A stretch of DNA of 16,796 bases from Armatimonadota bacterium (GTDB lineage Bacteria > Armatimonadota > Hebobacteria > CAIYQO01). The notes beneath the pieces are model-generated. The model searched no databases, was not told the DNA's origin, and saw only the letters and a list, made by a program, of their open reading frames with translations. A program made the position numbers and the translations under genes. Where the stretch lies: contig JAKIYB010000031.1 in the NCBI GenBank assembly GCA_022708765.1, forward strand, positions 1 to 16,796, in the 5' to 3' direction. This document shows positions 1 through 9,160 of the stretch, one piece after another (position 1 is the first letter of the stretch; the number at the start of each line of letters is the position of its first letter).

Positions 1-1104
1 GTGAGACAGGAGGACACCGTGGCGCGTCAGGGCGGTGATGAATTCATCCTGCTGCTGCCCGAAATTGCCCATCCGGAAGACGCGCTGCGCGTGGCGAATA
101 AAATACTCGACGCTTTCCAGCACCCATTTGTCATCAGTGGGCACGAACTCTACGTCACGGTCAGCATCGGCATTGCGATTTTCCCCACGGATGGCAACGA
201 CCACGGCGCGCTCATTCAGAACGCCGACGTGGCGCTATACCAGGCGAAGGAGCAGGGACGCAATGCCTACCGGCTCTACACGCCGGCTATGAACGCGCAC
301 GCGCTCGAGCGCTTGGACATGGAAGCGCACCTGCGACGGGCGATCGAGCGTGAGGAGTTTCGACTGGTATACCAGCCGCGCGTGCATGTGCTCACCGGCG
401 AAATCACCAGCGTGGAAGCACTTATCCGCTGGGAGCACCCTGAACGGGGCACCATCCCTCCGGGACAGTTCATCCCGCTGGCGGAAGAAACGGGACTGAT
501 CGCGCCCATCGGCGAATGGGTGCTGCATGCGACGCACGCGCGACTGCGCGCCTGGCACGAGGCCGGGCTGCCGCCTTTGCGCGTCGCGGTGAATGTCTCC
601 GGTCGGCAGCTTAGCACCGGCAGCCTGATCCCGGTGTTGCACGCGATCGTGCGCGACTGCCCCGGCGCCGCCAGCCTGCTGGAACTGGAGATTACCGAGA
701 GCGTGGCGATGACGAATGTAGAGGAAACCCTCGCGGTCTTGCGCGACTTGCACGCGATGGGCTTCTGGATCGCCATTGACGACTTCGGCACCAGCTACTC
801 CTCACTGAATTACCTGAAACAGTTCCCCATCCATGCCTTGAAGGTGGATCAGTCCTTCGTACGTGAGATTCCCGGCGACCCGAACAGTGAGGCTATCGCC
901 GCCACCATCATCGGCATGGCCCACTCGCTGCAACTGCACGTCATCGCGGAAGGGGTGGAAACCGCGGAACAACTGGACTTTCTCGCCTGCCACGAATGCG
1001 ACGAAGTGCAAGGGTACTACTACAGCCGCCCGCTTCCGCCGGACGACTTCGTGCGGACCTTCTTCGTGGATGGAGCGTTTACGACCAACGTACCGGTGGG
1101 ATGA
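1..1104 (+). CDS. GGDEF-EAL cyclic-di-GMP protein, 3' part (5' end outside window)
   Basis: The reading frame is open at base 1, and the first residues lie inside a GGDEF domain, so the N-terminal part, including any sensor region, is missing. The 367 visible residues hold an intact GGDEF active-site motif (residues 11-15). An RxxD inhibitory-site motif (R2, D5) sits exactly five residues before it, as in product-inhibited diguanylate cyclases. A complete EAL domain follows (about 115-355). The EAL motif is at 139-141, and the usual metal and catalytic positions look present: N198, E230, D260-D261, K281, E317, Q337. Both cyclic-di-GMP synthesis and hydrolysis are therefore possible, though many such hybrids use only one. 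It ends at TGA and is followed at once by a hairpin terminator. The family assignment is firm; the net activity is unknown. Confidence 0.95.
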   Translation: MRQEDTVARQGGDEFILLLPEIAHPEDALRVANKILDAFQHPFVISGHELYVTVSIGIAIFPTDGNDHGALIQNADVALYQAKEQGRNAYRLYTPAMNAHALERLDMEAHLRRAIEREEFRLVYQPRVHVLTGEITSVEALIRWEHPERGTIPPGQFIPLAEETGLIAPIGEWVLHATHARLRAWHEAGLPPLRVAVNVSGRQLSTGSLIPVLHAIVRDCPGAASLLELEITESVAMTNVEETLAVLRDLHAMGFWIAIDDFGTSYSSLNYLKQFPIHALKVDQSFVREIPGDPNSEAIAATIIGMAHSLQLHVIAEGVETAEQLDFLACHECDEVQGYYYSRPLPPDDFVRTFFVDGAFTTNVPVG

Positions 1105-1107
1105 AAG

Positions 1108-1143
1108 CTGTCGGGCGAGACTCGACGGAGTCTCGCCCGACAG
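1108..1143. terminator. Hairpin terminator between convergent genes
   Basis: A perfect 15-bp stem with a 6-nt loop (cgacgg) starts four bases after the stop codon of the GGDEF-EAL gene. The arms are CTGTCGGGCGAGACT and its exact complement. There is no long T tract on the + side, and only a short one on the - side. Its place between two converging genes (the - strand metY ends at 1184) suggests it stops transcripts from both directions. Confidence 0.75.
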
Positions 1144-1183
1144 TATACGGCTTGATGGTGTATTGAGCGCACGCGGCAAAGAA

Positions 1184-2473
1184 TCAGGCCGTGGCGTTCA
1201 GCGCCTGGTCGAGATCGGCAGTGATGTCCTCCACCGCTTCGATGCCCACCGAGAGGCGAACAAAATCGGAACTGACGCCGCAAGCGACCAGTTCCTCTTC
1301 ATTTAACTGGGAGTGGGTTGTGCTGGCGGGGTGAATGACCAGTGTCTTGGCGTCGCCCACATTGGCGAGGTGCGAGGCGAGTTTGACGTTGCGGATGAAC
1401 GTCTTCCCTGCTTCCAGGCCTCCCTTGATGCCGAAGCCAATCATGCCACCCGCGCCGTCGGGCAGGTAGCGCCGCGTCAGGTCGTAGGTGGGATGCTCCT
1501 CCAGGCCAGGATACAGCACCCAACTTACTCGCGGGTGCTTCTGCAGGAAGCGCGCCACCGCCAGCGCGTTCTCACTGTGCCTGGGCATGCGCAGGTGCAG
1601 CGTCTCTAATCCCTGCAGCAGCAGGAAGCTGTTGAAGGGTGAAATGGCCGGTCCCATGTCGCGCAGGCTGCTCACCCGCGCTTTGAGGATGTAACTGAGC
1701 GATTTCAGCGGCTCCGGCAGGCTCCACCAGACCAGATCGTGATAACTCGCGTCCGGCTCAGTGAACATGGGGAACTTGCCGCTGCCCCAGTCGAACTTTC
1801 CGCTGTCCACGATGACGCCGCCGATAGAAGTGCCGTGGCCGCCCAGGTATTTGGTCGCCGAGTGAATGATGATATCGGCGCCCCACTCCAGCGGACGGCA
1901 GAGATGCGGTGACGGGAAGGTGTTGTCAACCACCAGCGGAATCTGGTTCGCGTGGGCGATCTCCGCCAGCGCTTCCAGGGGCGCGATGTCGAGCCGCGGA
2001 TTGCCGATCGTTTCCGTGTATATCGCTTTCGTCTTGCCGTCCACCAGCTTCGCGATGTTCGTCGGGTCGGACTGATCGGCGAAGCGCACCTCCATGCCGA
2101 ATTTGGCAAAAGTATAGCGGAAGAGCGTATACGAGCCACCATACAGCGACGTGGAGGAAACGATGTTATCGCCCGCGTTGGCGATGGTGAGCAACGCTAC
2201 CATCTCCGCCGCCTGACCGGACGCCACCCCCAGCGCCGCCGCGCCGCCTTCCAGCAGCGCCACGCGCTTCTCGAAGACATCGGTGGTCGGGTTCATCAAC
2301 CGGGTGTATATGTTGCCGAACTGCTGCAGCCCGAAAAGTGCCGCCGCATGCTCTGGACTCTCGAAGACATACGATGTCGTCTGATAGATGGGGACCGCTC
2401 GCGACCCGGTGGCCGGGTCCGGCTCCTGGCCGCCATGGAGGGCTAGTGTCTCACGCCGATACTGGTCTGTCAT
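1184..2473 (-). CDS. metY: O-acetylhomoserine sulfhydrylase (PLP-dependent, MetY type)
   Basis: This 429-residue protein belongs to the Cys/Met-metabolism PLP enzyme family. It is expected to make homocysteine from O-acetylhomoserine and sulfide in the cytoplasm. Visible family marks are the N-terminal ETLALHGG segment, YTRLMNPT (56-63), the ASGQAA region, VVDNT (182-186) with the cofactor aspartate D183, and SATKYLGGHG with the Schiff-base lysine at K208. The length is typical of MetY and longer than cystathionine gamma-synthase (about 380-400). The frame is open 31 codons further upstream, but the ATG at 2473 was chosen because GAGGAG sits 6-7 bases before it and the conserved sequence starts there. 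It has its own near-consensus promoter and a leader of about 120 nt, so it is likely monocistronic. No metX or metZ partner is in the window. A close paralogue (MetZ or methionine gamma-lyase) is less likely. Confidence 0.93.
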   Translation of the reverse strand: MTDQYRRETLALHGGQEPDPATGSRAVPIYQTTSYVFESPEHAAALFGLQQFGNIYTRLMNPTTDVFEKRVALLEGGAAALGVASGQAAEMVALLTIANAGDNIVSSTSLYGGSYTLFRYTFAKFGMEVRFADQSDPTNIAKLVDGKTKAIYTETIGNPRLDIAPLEALAEIAHANQIPLVVDNTFPSPHLCRPLEWGADIIIHSATKYLGGHGTSIGGVIVDSGKFDWGSGKFPMFTEPDASYHDLVWWSLPEPLKSLSYILKARVSSLRDMGPAISPFNSFLLLQGLETLHLRMPRHSENALAVARFLQKHPRVSWVLYPGLEEHPTYDLTRRYLPDGAGGMIGFGIKGGLEAGKTFIRNVKLASHLANVGDAKTLVIHPASTTHSQLNEEELVACGVSSDFVRLSVGIEAVEDITADLDQALNATA

Positions 2474-2593
2474 GTTCGTCTCCTCTGCTTGATCAACACC
2501 GACAGGGATACCTTCAACGGGTGGAGCGAGAACCCCTGTTGATAGACAACGGGAGCAGATTCTCACCGAATACCCGTGTATTCTTATCGGGTT
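2474..2593 (-). promoter_or_regulatory. Structured 5' leader of metY, unclassified
   Basis: From the predicted start of transcription to the metY ATG there are about 120 nt with several possible pairings. ACGGG pairs with a CCCGT about 25 nt on. GTGAGAA pairs with TTCTCGC. Near the start codon, ATCAACA (2537-2543) can pair with TGTTGAT (2492-2498), and ACAGGG (2534-2539) with CCCTGT (2502-2507). The last two pairings overlap and end close to the ribosome-binding site, as in a switch that hides it. The 10-mer GGTGAGAATC (2558-2567) resembles one conserved segment of cobalamin riboswitches, but the B12 box is not visible. The SAM-I core was not found either. Regulation is therefore only suggested. 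Confidence 0.3.
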
Positions 2594-2599
2594 GCATGT

Positions 2600-2628
2600 A
2601 TTATGCTGAGTACAGCAACGCCTGTCAA
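2600..2628 (-). promoter_or_regulatory. Sigma-70-type promoter of metY
   Basis: On the - strand a perfect -35 box TTGACA (2623-2628) is followed, after exactly 17 bp, by the -10 box CATAAT (2600-2605), which matches consensus at five of six positions. Transcription should start near 2593. It lies directly downstream of the terminator of the pilin-like gene, which separates the two units. Confidence 0.75.
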
Positions 2629-2637
2629 GCGTTCCAG

Positions 2638-2671
2638 CAAAAAAGCGCCCCCGCTCTCGCGATAGGCGCTT
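2638..2671 (-). terminator. Intrinsic terminator of the pilin-like gene
   Basis: Read on the - strand, AAGCGCC (2665-2671) pairs with GGCGCTT (2643-2649), and the right arm runs straight into a T tract. This is a classic intrinsic terminator about 20 bases after the stop codon of the pilin-like gene. It ends about 10 bases before the -35 box of metY. Confidence 0.8.
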
Positions 2672-2691
2672 CTGCCATAGTCACGCGAAAT

Positions 2692-3909
<1,218 letters not shown>

Positions 3910-3956
3910 ACAAACCTCCTCGCGCATAAGATAGCGTCTGTGAAGACGATTAGCTT

Positions 3957-3962
3957 ATTATA
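3957..3962 (-). promoter_or_regulatory. Likely -10 box of the pilin-like gene
   Basis: A perfect TATAAT lies on the - strand about 48 bases before the ATG at 3909, inside the 91-base spacer after the large heparinase-like gene. The only -35 candidate, TTGAAG, is 20 bp away, which is too far for an ideal promoter. An activator or another sigma factor may be needed. Confidence 0.45.
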
Positions 3963-4000
3963 CACCCGATTGCTTTCGTTTGCTTCAATCACCAATTTTT

Positions 4001-7000
4001 TTACCTGTCATGGCGTTTCAGCATGAAGATGTGCGCCCCTGCCGGTAGTGCCAGCGTGAGCGTATCACCCGCACGCTTCACTGGTAGCGGCTTCCCGTTA
4101 AGAAATGCCTGCATGCCGGCGCAATCCATCGGTACCCCCACCGTGACCGTATGCGCCGGGCCGTCGCTCTCACCGGCCACCACACCATCGGCGATGCGCA
4201 GCGATGCCGCGCCCGGACTATTCAACACCCACCCGTTGTATGATGCCTCGCCGTTCACCACCGCCAGGCGGATGGCGCCGTCGGCGTCCCTTCGCGCGAA
4301 AGCCACCTCCCCGTGCAGCCATACGCCATCCGCCTCGATGTTCCGCGCGCCTACTGGCGCGAGCAGCAGGTAGTCGGCCCCTTCGCCATGCGTGATTCTC
4401 GCCCCGGCGCCGTCCGCCAGCGAGGTTACGACAACCCCTGCCTTCTCCTTTGTCCGTGGATACAGCACCGTGAAGAAGTCGCGGTCGGCGCCGTCCCGGG
4501 TGACGTGCGCGCCATGCATCTCCTCGACCATGTTGACGTAAGTACCGGCGATATTCATCCGATTCTTCCATTGCCAGGAATCGAGAGTCACCTGCACCGA
4601 CGTCGGCTGTACGAAATGCGCGTCCAGGTCAGCAACATGCTGGCCGGGGAAATGGAGCACGGTTGCCATGCCGTCAGCACGAATACCTTCTACCCCTGTT
4701 GCCAGGCACCAGAGGTTCCAGTAGAAACGCTGTCCTTCCGGCCCGCCGCTATTGCGATCGCGTATGACGACATAATTCGCCCCCAGCGGGTTGTCGGACT
4801 TCACCAGCAGCAGACGACGCTCGCTGAGCTGTCCGCCGTTGCCGGTGAGTTTGCCGCGCGAGTAATCCAGCGTAGCCGGCAGACTCCGCATCTCCAGCAG
4901 TTCACCGGAACTGTAATAGCGCTTGGGTGATGTGGCAAGATCGAAGCTGATGCGGTTATGGTAGTAGGACTCGTCGCGGCGTACCGGGGCGTACTGATTG
5001 CCAAAATCCATGGCGAGCGGCGCGCCCTTCGCGAAGAAGATAAACGAGCCGCAATCATCATGATAGTGATGACTGAACGGTCCGGTGCGGTGCGCCACGT
5101 AGGCGGCGTTCTGGTCCGCCCACGATGTCCGCAGCACGCTGCCAAAACCGGGAAAGCCGCGGCTAAGTTCGACGGGCGGCGCCGCTGGCAGCGCGTAATC
5201 GGTCATGCCGGGAAGATATCCCGCCCCGCGCCCCGCGCGATACCGGCTGAAGAGCTGCCGCTGCCAGAAGAACTGCTGGCGCGCGCTGTAAAAGGGATCG
5301 GCTTTTTCGGTGGCTTTCGCCATCCAGCCATTGAAGCAATGCACGAAGCCGGCGGGCGTGTCACCCACTGTCGGGACGGTCATCACGGCCGGCTCGTTCT
5401 CCTTTCGTCCCGGCGGGAAGCGCCAGTCCGGCGGAGTTTGCAGAAAGCCGTAGTAGTCCATCGTCATTTTGAAGCGCGGATCATTGAAGTAATCGCGCCC
5501 GGTGACGTTGCGAATCGCCTGCATGAGGATGAAGATGGCATCCAGTGACGCGGACTGATAGCCGGGACATTCAACCCAGGCCCCATTCGCGTCAATATAG
5601 TCATTCAGTTCCAGCCTCAACTCATCTTCCGCCGCCTTCAGCCACGTCTCAGCTCGCGGGTGCCCCTGCAGCGCCAGTCCAAACAGCCCTTGCGGCAGGA
5701 TAATCGAGACCGTCATGTTCGGGTTGCCGCTGCATAGTCCGCGCTCAATATTCCAGTAATCGGGGTGGGCCAGGAAATGCGCGCCAAGTACCAGCATAGC
5801 GCGCACCTCCGCCTTTTCCGCGAGGGTCAGGTACTCGGTATCGGCCAGCATGTCATACGCGAAGAGCAGGCGCGTGACGTGTTCCGAATACCACGGCCCC
5901 ATCGCTCCCAGCGCCGGTTTGGACGGCACCTCCAGCAGCATCGTCCGCAGGTCGCGGGCATACCCCCTCACCGCCGCCGCCATCGCCCAGCCCAGCGCCG
6001 GATCGTCGGAAGTGAGATACGCTTCCGGCAGTTTCTCCGTCAGCCCCATGCCCCAAAAGACGTTCTGGTAGACGTCCTCCCAGTTCTGGCGCGCGTCGCG
6101 CGTGCCCAGGCAGCGCTTCACATAGACGAGATTCGGTTCCAGCGCCGCCTTCGCCGTTGAAACCTCGCGCGCCTGACGGCGGGAGCGGTCGAGATCATCC
6201 TGTGTCAGCAGCAGGAAAGGATGGCGCTGCGCCTGCTCCGACGGAGTGTAGCCAAAGGCGAACTCCTTCACCTCATCCAGCGGAAACTCGCCGTATTTGA
6301 TGAGCTGCCGGCGCAGCGCCGCCACCTTCTTCTCATCCACCCGCTGCGCGGCCGGCCCGATGGTCAGCGCCCACTCGCGATGCAATGCCGCGGGCTGCTC
6401 CTTTCCGGCAGCGTCCTTCGCGGTGCCGACGAATGGGAAGGTCAGGTGAAGCTGCCCGCCCCCGCCGGTCACCGTCATCTGCGTCCGCTGGAACCCGTCC
6501 GCGACATAAGGCGCCCAACGTGACGGCCGCAGCGCAATCACGCCGATCATCTCTCCGTCTTCACGGTCGAAAAAGCCCGCCCACTCGGTGATATTGTCGT
6601 CCCACCAGAAACTCCATGGTCGCATCACGCACAACGCGGTGGGCTGCGCGAACCGCGTCACATCGGTTTCCACCTGCTCCCATGTCTTCGCGTGCGCTGT
6701 CGCCTTCCACTGGTTATGCCAGAGCACCCGCGTCGCATGCAGGCCTGGTCGCATATCGAAGCGGAATCCCGCTCCCGGCGCGCTCAGTGTGCCATCCTCG
6801 GTAATCAGCGCGGCGTCCTGGCGCAGGCCAAGCTGCACCGTCATGCGATATTCACGGCCATCGGTCAGCAGATACCGCTGCTCGATCGTAATACGCACCG
6901 GTCCTTGCTCAACGATTCGCGTCGTCGCCTCTTTCACTAGCAGCGTATCCGGCACATTCGCCCACATCCCTTCCCCCTGGCGCGGTCCGCCCGGACGTCC

Positions 7001-7432
7001 GACCGCCAGTATCGGCGGCGGTAGCTGTCCCAGCGGTTTCGGCAGATCCAGCGCCCCCGGCAACTGCGCCAGATATACCGCCAGGCGGTCATTCGTCAGC
7101 GTCTGCCCTGCCCACTTCAGTGCGGAAGCCTCCGGCTTCCCCGGCTGCAGCGCCAGTGTTGCGCCCTTTCCCGGCTCCAGGTCTACGACCGTCCAGACCG
7201 TCCCCGCAACCTGCCGTCCCTGGCGCGACAGATTGCTGAACTGGCAAGGCAATGTCCTTCCCGCGCCATCCACAAGCACCAGTTCGCGCGCATCCGTCTG
7301 CACCGCAAAGTCGAAATGCACCAGTTCATCGGTCCAGCGGTGATTGAGGTGATCGTTGATCGTAAACGTGGCAAGAGGAGCGGCATTGGCCATAATGCCC
7401 AGCAGCAGGAGAAGCAGCGAAAGTATGCGCAT
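4001..7432 (-). CDS. Secreted heparinase II/III-like protein, 1143 residues
   Basis: A clear signal peptide (hydrophobic run 3-13, likely cut after ANA at 15-17) marks this as exported. Residues about 20-360 look like beta-sandwich sequence. Residues about 400-740 are helical, with the layout of an (alpha/alpha) toroid as in heparinase and alginate lyases. Residues about 755-1143 form a second beta-rich part that opens with SHHYHDDCGSF (787-797) and AKGAPLAMDFG. That stretch matches the heparinase II/III-like C-terminal domain (H..HhD.gsf, then D.G). Such proteins cleave acidic polysaccharides by beta-elimination, but the substrate cannot be read here. It is much longer than the roughly 600-750 residues usual for the family, because of the N-terminal part. 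AAGGA seven bases before the ATG supports the start, and a TACAAT (7469-7474) may be its -10 box. It is divergent from the DUF167 gene. The lyase activity is inferred. Confidence 0.75.
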   Translation of the reverse strand: MRILSLLLLLLGIMANAAPLATFTINDHLNHRWTDELVHFDFAVQTDARELVLVDGAGRTLPCQFSNLSRQGRQVAGTVWTVVDLEPGKGATLALQPGKPEASALKWAGQTLTNDRLAVYLAQLPGALDLPKPLGQLPPPILAVGRPGGPRQGEGMWANVPDTLLVKEATTRIVEQGPVRITIEQRYLLTDGREYRMTVQLGLRQDAALITEDGTLSAPGAGFRFDMRPGLHATRVLWHNQWKATAHAKTWEQVETDVTRFAQPTALCVMRPWSFWWDDNITEWAGFFDREDGEMIGVIALRPSRWAPYVADGFQRTQMTVTGGGGQLHLTFPFVGTAKDAAGKEQPAALHREWALTIGPAAQRVDEKKVAALRRQLIKYGEFPLDEVKEFAFGYTPSEQAQRHPFLLLTQDDLDRSRRQAREVSTAKAALEPNLVYVKRCLGTRDARQNWEDVYQNVFWGMGLTEKLPEAYLTSDDPALGWAMAAAVRGYARDLRTMLLEVPSKPALGAMGPWYSEHVTRLLFAYDMLADTEYLTLAEKAEVRAMLVLGAHFLAHPDYWNIERGLCSGNPNMTVSIILPQGLFGLALQGHPRAETWLKAAEDELRLELNDYIDANGAWVECPGYQSASLDAIFILMQAIRNVTGRDYFNDPRFKMTMDYYGFLQTPPDWRFPPGRKENEPAVMTVPTVGDTPAGFVHCFNGWMAKATEKADPFYSARQQFFWQRQLFSRYRAGRGAGYLPGMTDYALPAAPPVELSRGFPGFGSVLRTSWADQNAAYVAHRTGPFSHHYHDDCGSFIFFAKGAPLAMDFGNQYAPVRRDESYYHNRISFDLATSPKRYYSSGELLEMRSLPATLDYSRGKLTGNGGQLSERRLLLVKSDNPLGANYVVIRDRNSGGPEGQRFYWNLWCLATGVEGIRADGMATVLHFPGQHVADLDAHFVQPTSVQVTLDSWQWKNRMNIAGTYVNMVEEMHGAHVTRDGADRDFFTVLYPRTKEKAGVVVTSLADGAGARITHGEGADYLLLAPVGARNIEADGVWLHGEVAFARRDADGAIRLAVVNGEASYNGWVLNSPGAASLRIADGVVAGESDGPAHTVTVGVPMDCAGMQAFLNGKPLPVKRAGDTLTLALPAGAHIFMLKRHDR

Positions 7433-7650
7433 CGTGGATTCCTTTGTTCTCAGACAGCGGGTTGCGATATTGTACCGTGTTGCACAAGCAACCGGTAGTC
7501 CGCGCTCTCCGCGGCGCGTGTTCCCGTTCGTTATAACTGGTTAATACCCCCCACACACGTTTCGTGGAAGGCATAAATCAAACAGCATGACATCGTTACC
7601 ATTTACGATATCTTCCGCGTACCTCATCAGACACCCGCGCGACAATCCGG

Positions 7651-7680
7651 TTGCAGTGTCGCTAACCCGGCGGTTATACT
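7651..7680 (+). promoter_or_regulatory. Promoter of the DUF167 / propeller unit
   Basis: TTGCAG (7651-7656) and TATACT (7675-7680) are separated by 18 bp and match consensus at four and five of six positions. The predicted transcription start falls at about 7686-7688, on or beside the GTG at 7687. Confidence 0.5.
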
Positions 7681-7686
7681 GAAGTT

Positions 7687-7965
7687 GTGTCGAACGCCAT
7701 GCTCCACATTACCGTAAAACCGAAAGCGCCGCGCGCCGGAGTGACGCGCGGCGCGGAAGGCGTGCAGGTGCGCGTCACCGCTCCCCCGGCGGAAGGCGCG
7801 GCGAACACGGCGGTGATCGAAACACTGGCAAAAGCCCTCGGCGTGCCGAAATCTCGGCTGGCCATCACGGCCGGCGCCACCGGCCGCGTGAAACGAATCA
7901 CGGTAGCCGGCCTCACCCAGGAGGAACTCGATGCGCGGATTGCCACGCTCCCCACGACGGATTAA
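7687..7965 (+). CDS. DUF167 (YggU / UPF0235) family protein
   Basis: This 92-residue protein carries the DUF167 signature: a first strand ITVKPKAP, then VRVTAPPAEGAANTAV (28-43), then SRLAITAGATGRVKRI. The family is small, cytoplasmic, widespread and of unknown function. The frame opens at a GTG (7687); an in-frame ATG at 7699 starts right at the first conserved strand. Neither has a visible ribosome-binding site. The predicted transcription start is at about 7687, so the GTG may be read from a leaderless mRNA, or the ATG from a leader of about 12 nt. The downstream gene starts inside this one with a 35-bp overlap, so the two are probably co-transcribed. Family assignment is firm; the exact start is not. 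Confidence 0.88.
   Translation: MSNAMLHITVKPKAPRAGVTRGAEGVQVRVTAPPAEGAANTAVIETLAKALGVPKSRLAITAGATGRVKRITVAGLTQEELDARIATLPTTD
7919..7924 (+). promoter_or_regulatory. Strong internal ribosome-binding site in the DUF167 gene
   Basis: A perfect AGGAGG lies six bases before the ATG at 7931, inside the DUF167 reading frame. It fixes the start of the next gene and shows that the 35-bp overlap is real rather than a mis-called start. Confidence 0.8.
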
Positions 7966-9160
7966 CGGAGTCCGGCTCTTTTCGATCCTTATCCCCCTCG
8001 CCCTCATCGGCTATTTCTGGTGGCAGTCGCAACCGAAGAGCTACCGCCTCATCGCCACATCGGATACCGCTGCCGTCACCCTCATCCCCTGCCAGGATGG
8101 CTACCTGACGCAGGAAAAGAGCGGCTGGGTGCTGCGCGACTGGGAAAGTGGCAAAGAACGCTGGCAAGTCGGCCTTCAGAAGACCGATCTTAGCCCCAAT
8201 GCCCATCCCGCCTGGAGCATAGGACGGCGGGGAGATGTCTTTGTCATGTTCCTGCCGGCATCATCCGGACCGCTCCTGCAGATATGGAAAAACGGACGCT
8301 TGACTTTCAAAACAACGCTTTCCACTTGGAAAGGTAACCAGAACGTGCGCGACCGCGTGCTCAACGATGGTCGCGTCATCGCCTGGACGGAACAGCCGCC
8401 GCGTTGTCCAGCGGTCGTGGTAGAAGACGAAAAGATCATCGCCCATGGTACGCTGCCGTATCGGGAAGGTCATCGCACCTTCGTCGCGCCAGACGGCAGT
8501 TTCGCCGTGGTAAACGATGCGTCGGACATCATCTATACCCCTATCACAATCGCGGACGGAAGCCTGACGGCGACGGAGATACCGCTGAAAGGTGTCAACG
8601 TTTCCGTCGAAAAGTACCCGCCCTATTACGAGGAAGGTGACCTGCTGGTCGCCGGGCAGGGGTTGACGGAATCCGGCGTAATTTTCGAGGGTAAAGGCCC
8701 AAAATCGTCCGGCGGTTGGGAGACCGACACCGTCACCCCCGGCGGCGTCTACCTGCTGCAGACGAAAGGCCCGCGTTCACGCGTCTACGCCCCTTCGACA
8801 GGTGAGCAATGGTCCTATTACGCCGGCGAGGATAACCGCGGCGGCGACGCCACCATGGATGGGCGCTACGCGCTGTCCTATTTCACCCCCGACTTTTCGC
8901 CGCAGGCGGCGCGCCTGCTGCAGTGGCTCATCCAGATACCCGGTGTCGGAGATGCGCTGCCCGACCCGTATACCGGCCACGCCGGCCTCTATGAACGTCC
9001 GGGCCGCCTGCGCGCCCTACTGCGCATTGATCTCGAACGCTGGTGGCCCAGCCATGACGTCGGCAGCTACTGGTGGTTCCCCTCCCCCGATGGCCGCGCC
9101 ATCGTCGTCAACCTTGAAAGCTACGACGGCGGCGCCCGCTGCCTGCTCTTCCGCTGGTAA
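7931..9160 (+). CDS. Membrane-anchored protein with propeller-like repeats, unknown function
   Basis: The 409-residue product has a basic N-terminus and one hydrophobic segment (about 15-31), typical of an uncleaved N-terminal anchor with the rest outside the cytoplasm. The remainder looks like a beta-propeller. The stretch GWVLRDWESGKERWQVGL resembles a PQQ- or WD-type blade, and further aromatic and glycine-rich strands recur (such as YWWFPSPDGRAIVVNLES near the end). No catalytic motif was recognised. It overlaps the DUF167 gene by 35 bp with its own strong ribosome-binding site, so the two are probably translated from one message. Its TAA stop codon shares bases with the TA that borders the inverted-repeat element downstream. 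Identity beyond an anchored, propeller-like protein is unknown. Confidence 0.8.
   Translation: MRGLPRSPRRINGVRLFSILIPLALIGYFWWQSQPKSYRLIATSDTAAVTLIPCQDGYLTQEKSGWVLRDWESGKERWQVGLQKTDLSPNAHPAWSIGRRGDVFVMFLPASSGPLLQIWKNGRLTFKTTLSTWKGNQNVRDRVLNDGRVIAWTEQPPRCPAVVVEDEKIIAHGTLPYREGHRTFVAPDGSFAVVNDASDIIYTPITIADGSLTATEIPLKGVNVSVEKYPPYYEEGDLLVAGQGLTESGVIFEGKGPKSSGGWETDTVTPGGVYLLQTKGPRSRVYAPSTGEQWSYYAGEDNRGGDATMDGRYALSYFTPDFSPQAARLLQWLIQIPGVGDALPDPYTGHAGLYERPGRLRALLRIDLERWWPSHDVGSYWWFPSPDGRAIVVNLESYDGGARCLLFRW

Noticed and set aside
2474..2566. Upstream extension of metY by 31 codons
   Set aside because: The added residues have no family match, the extension would cover the structured leader, and the ATG at 2473 has the better ribosome-binding site.
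2558..2567. Cobalamin riboswitch upstream of metY
   Set aside because: Only one 10-base segment resembles it. The B12 box and the surrounding conserved segments were not found, so the class is not called.
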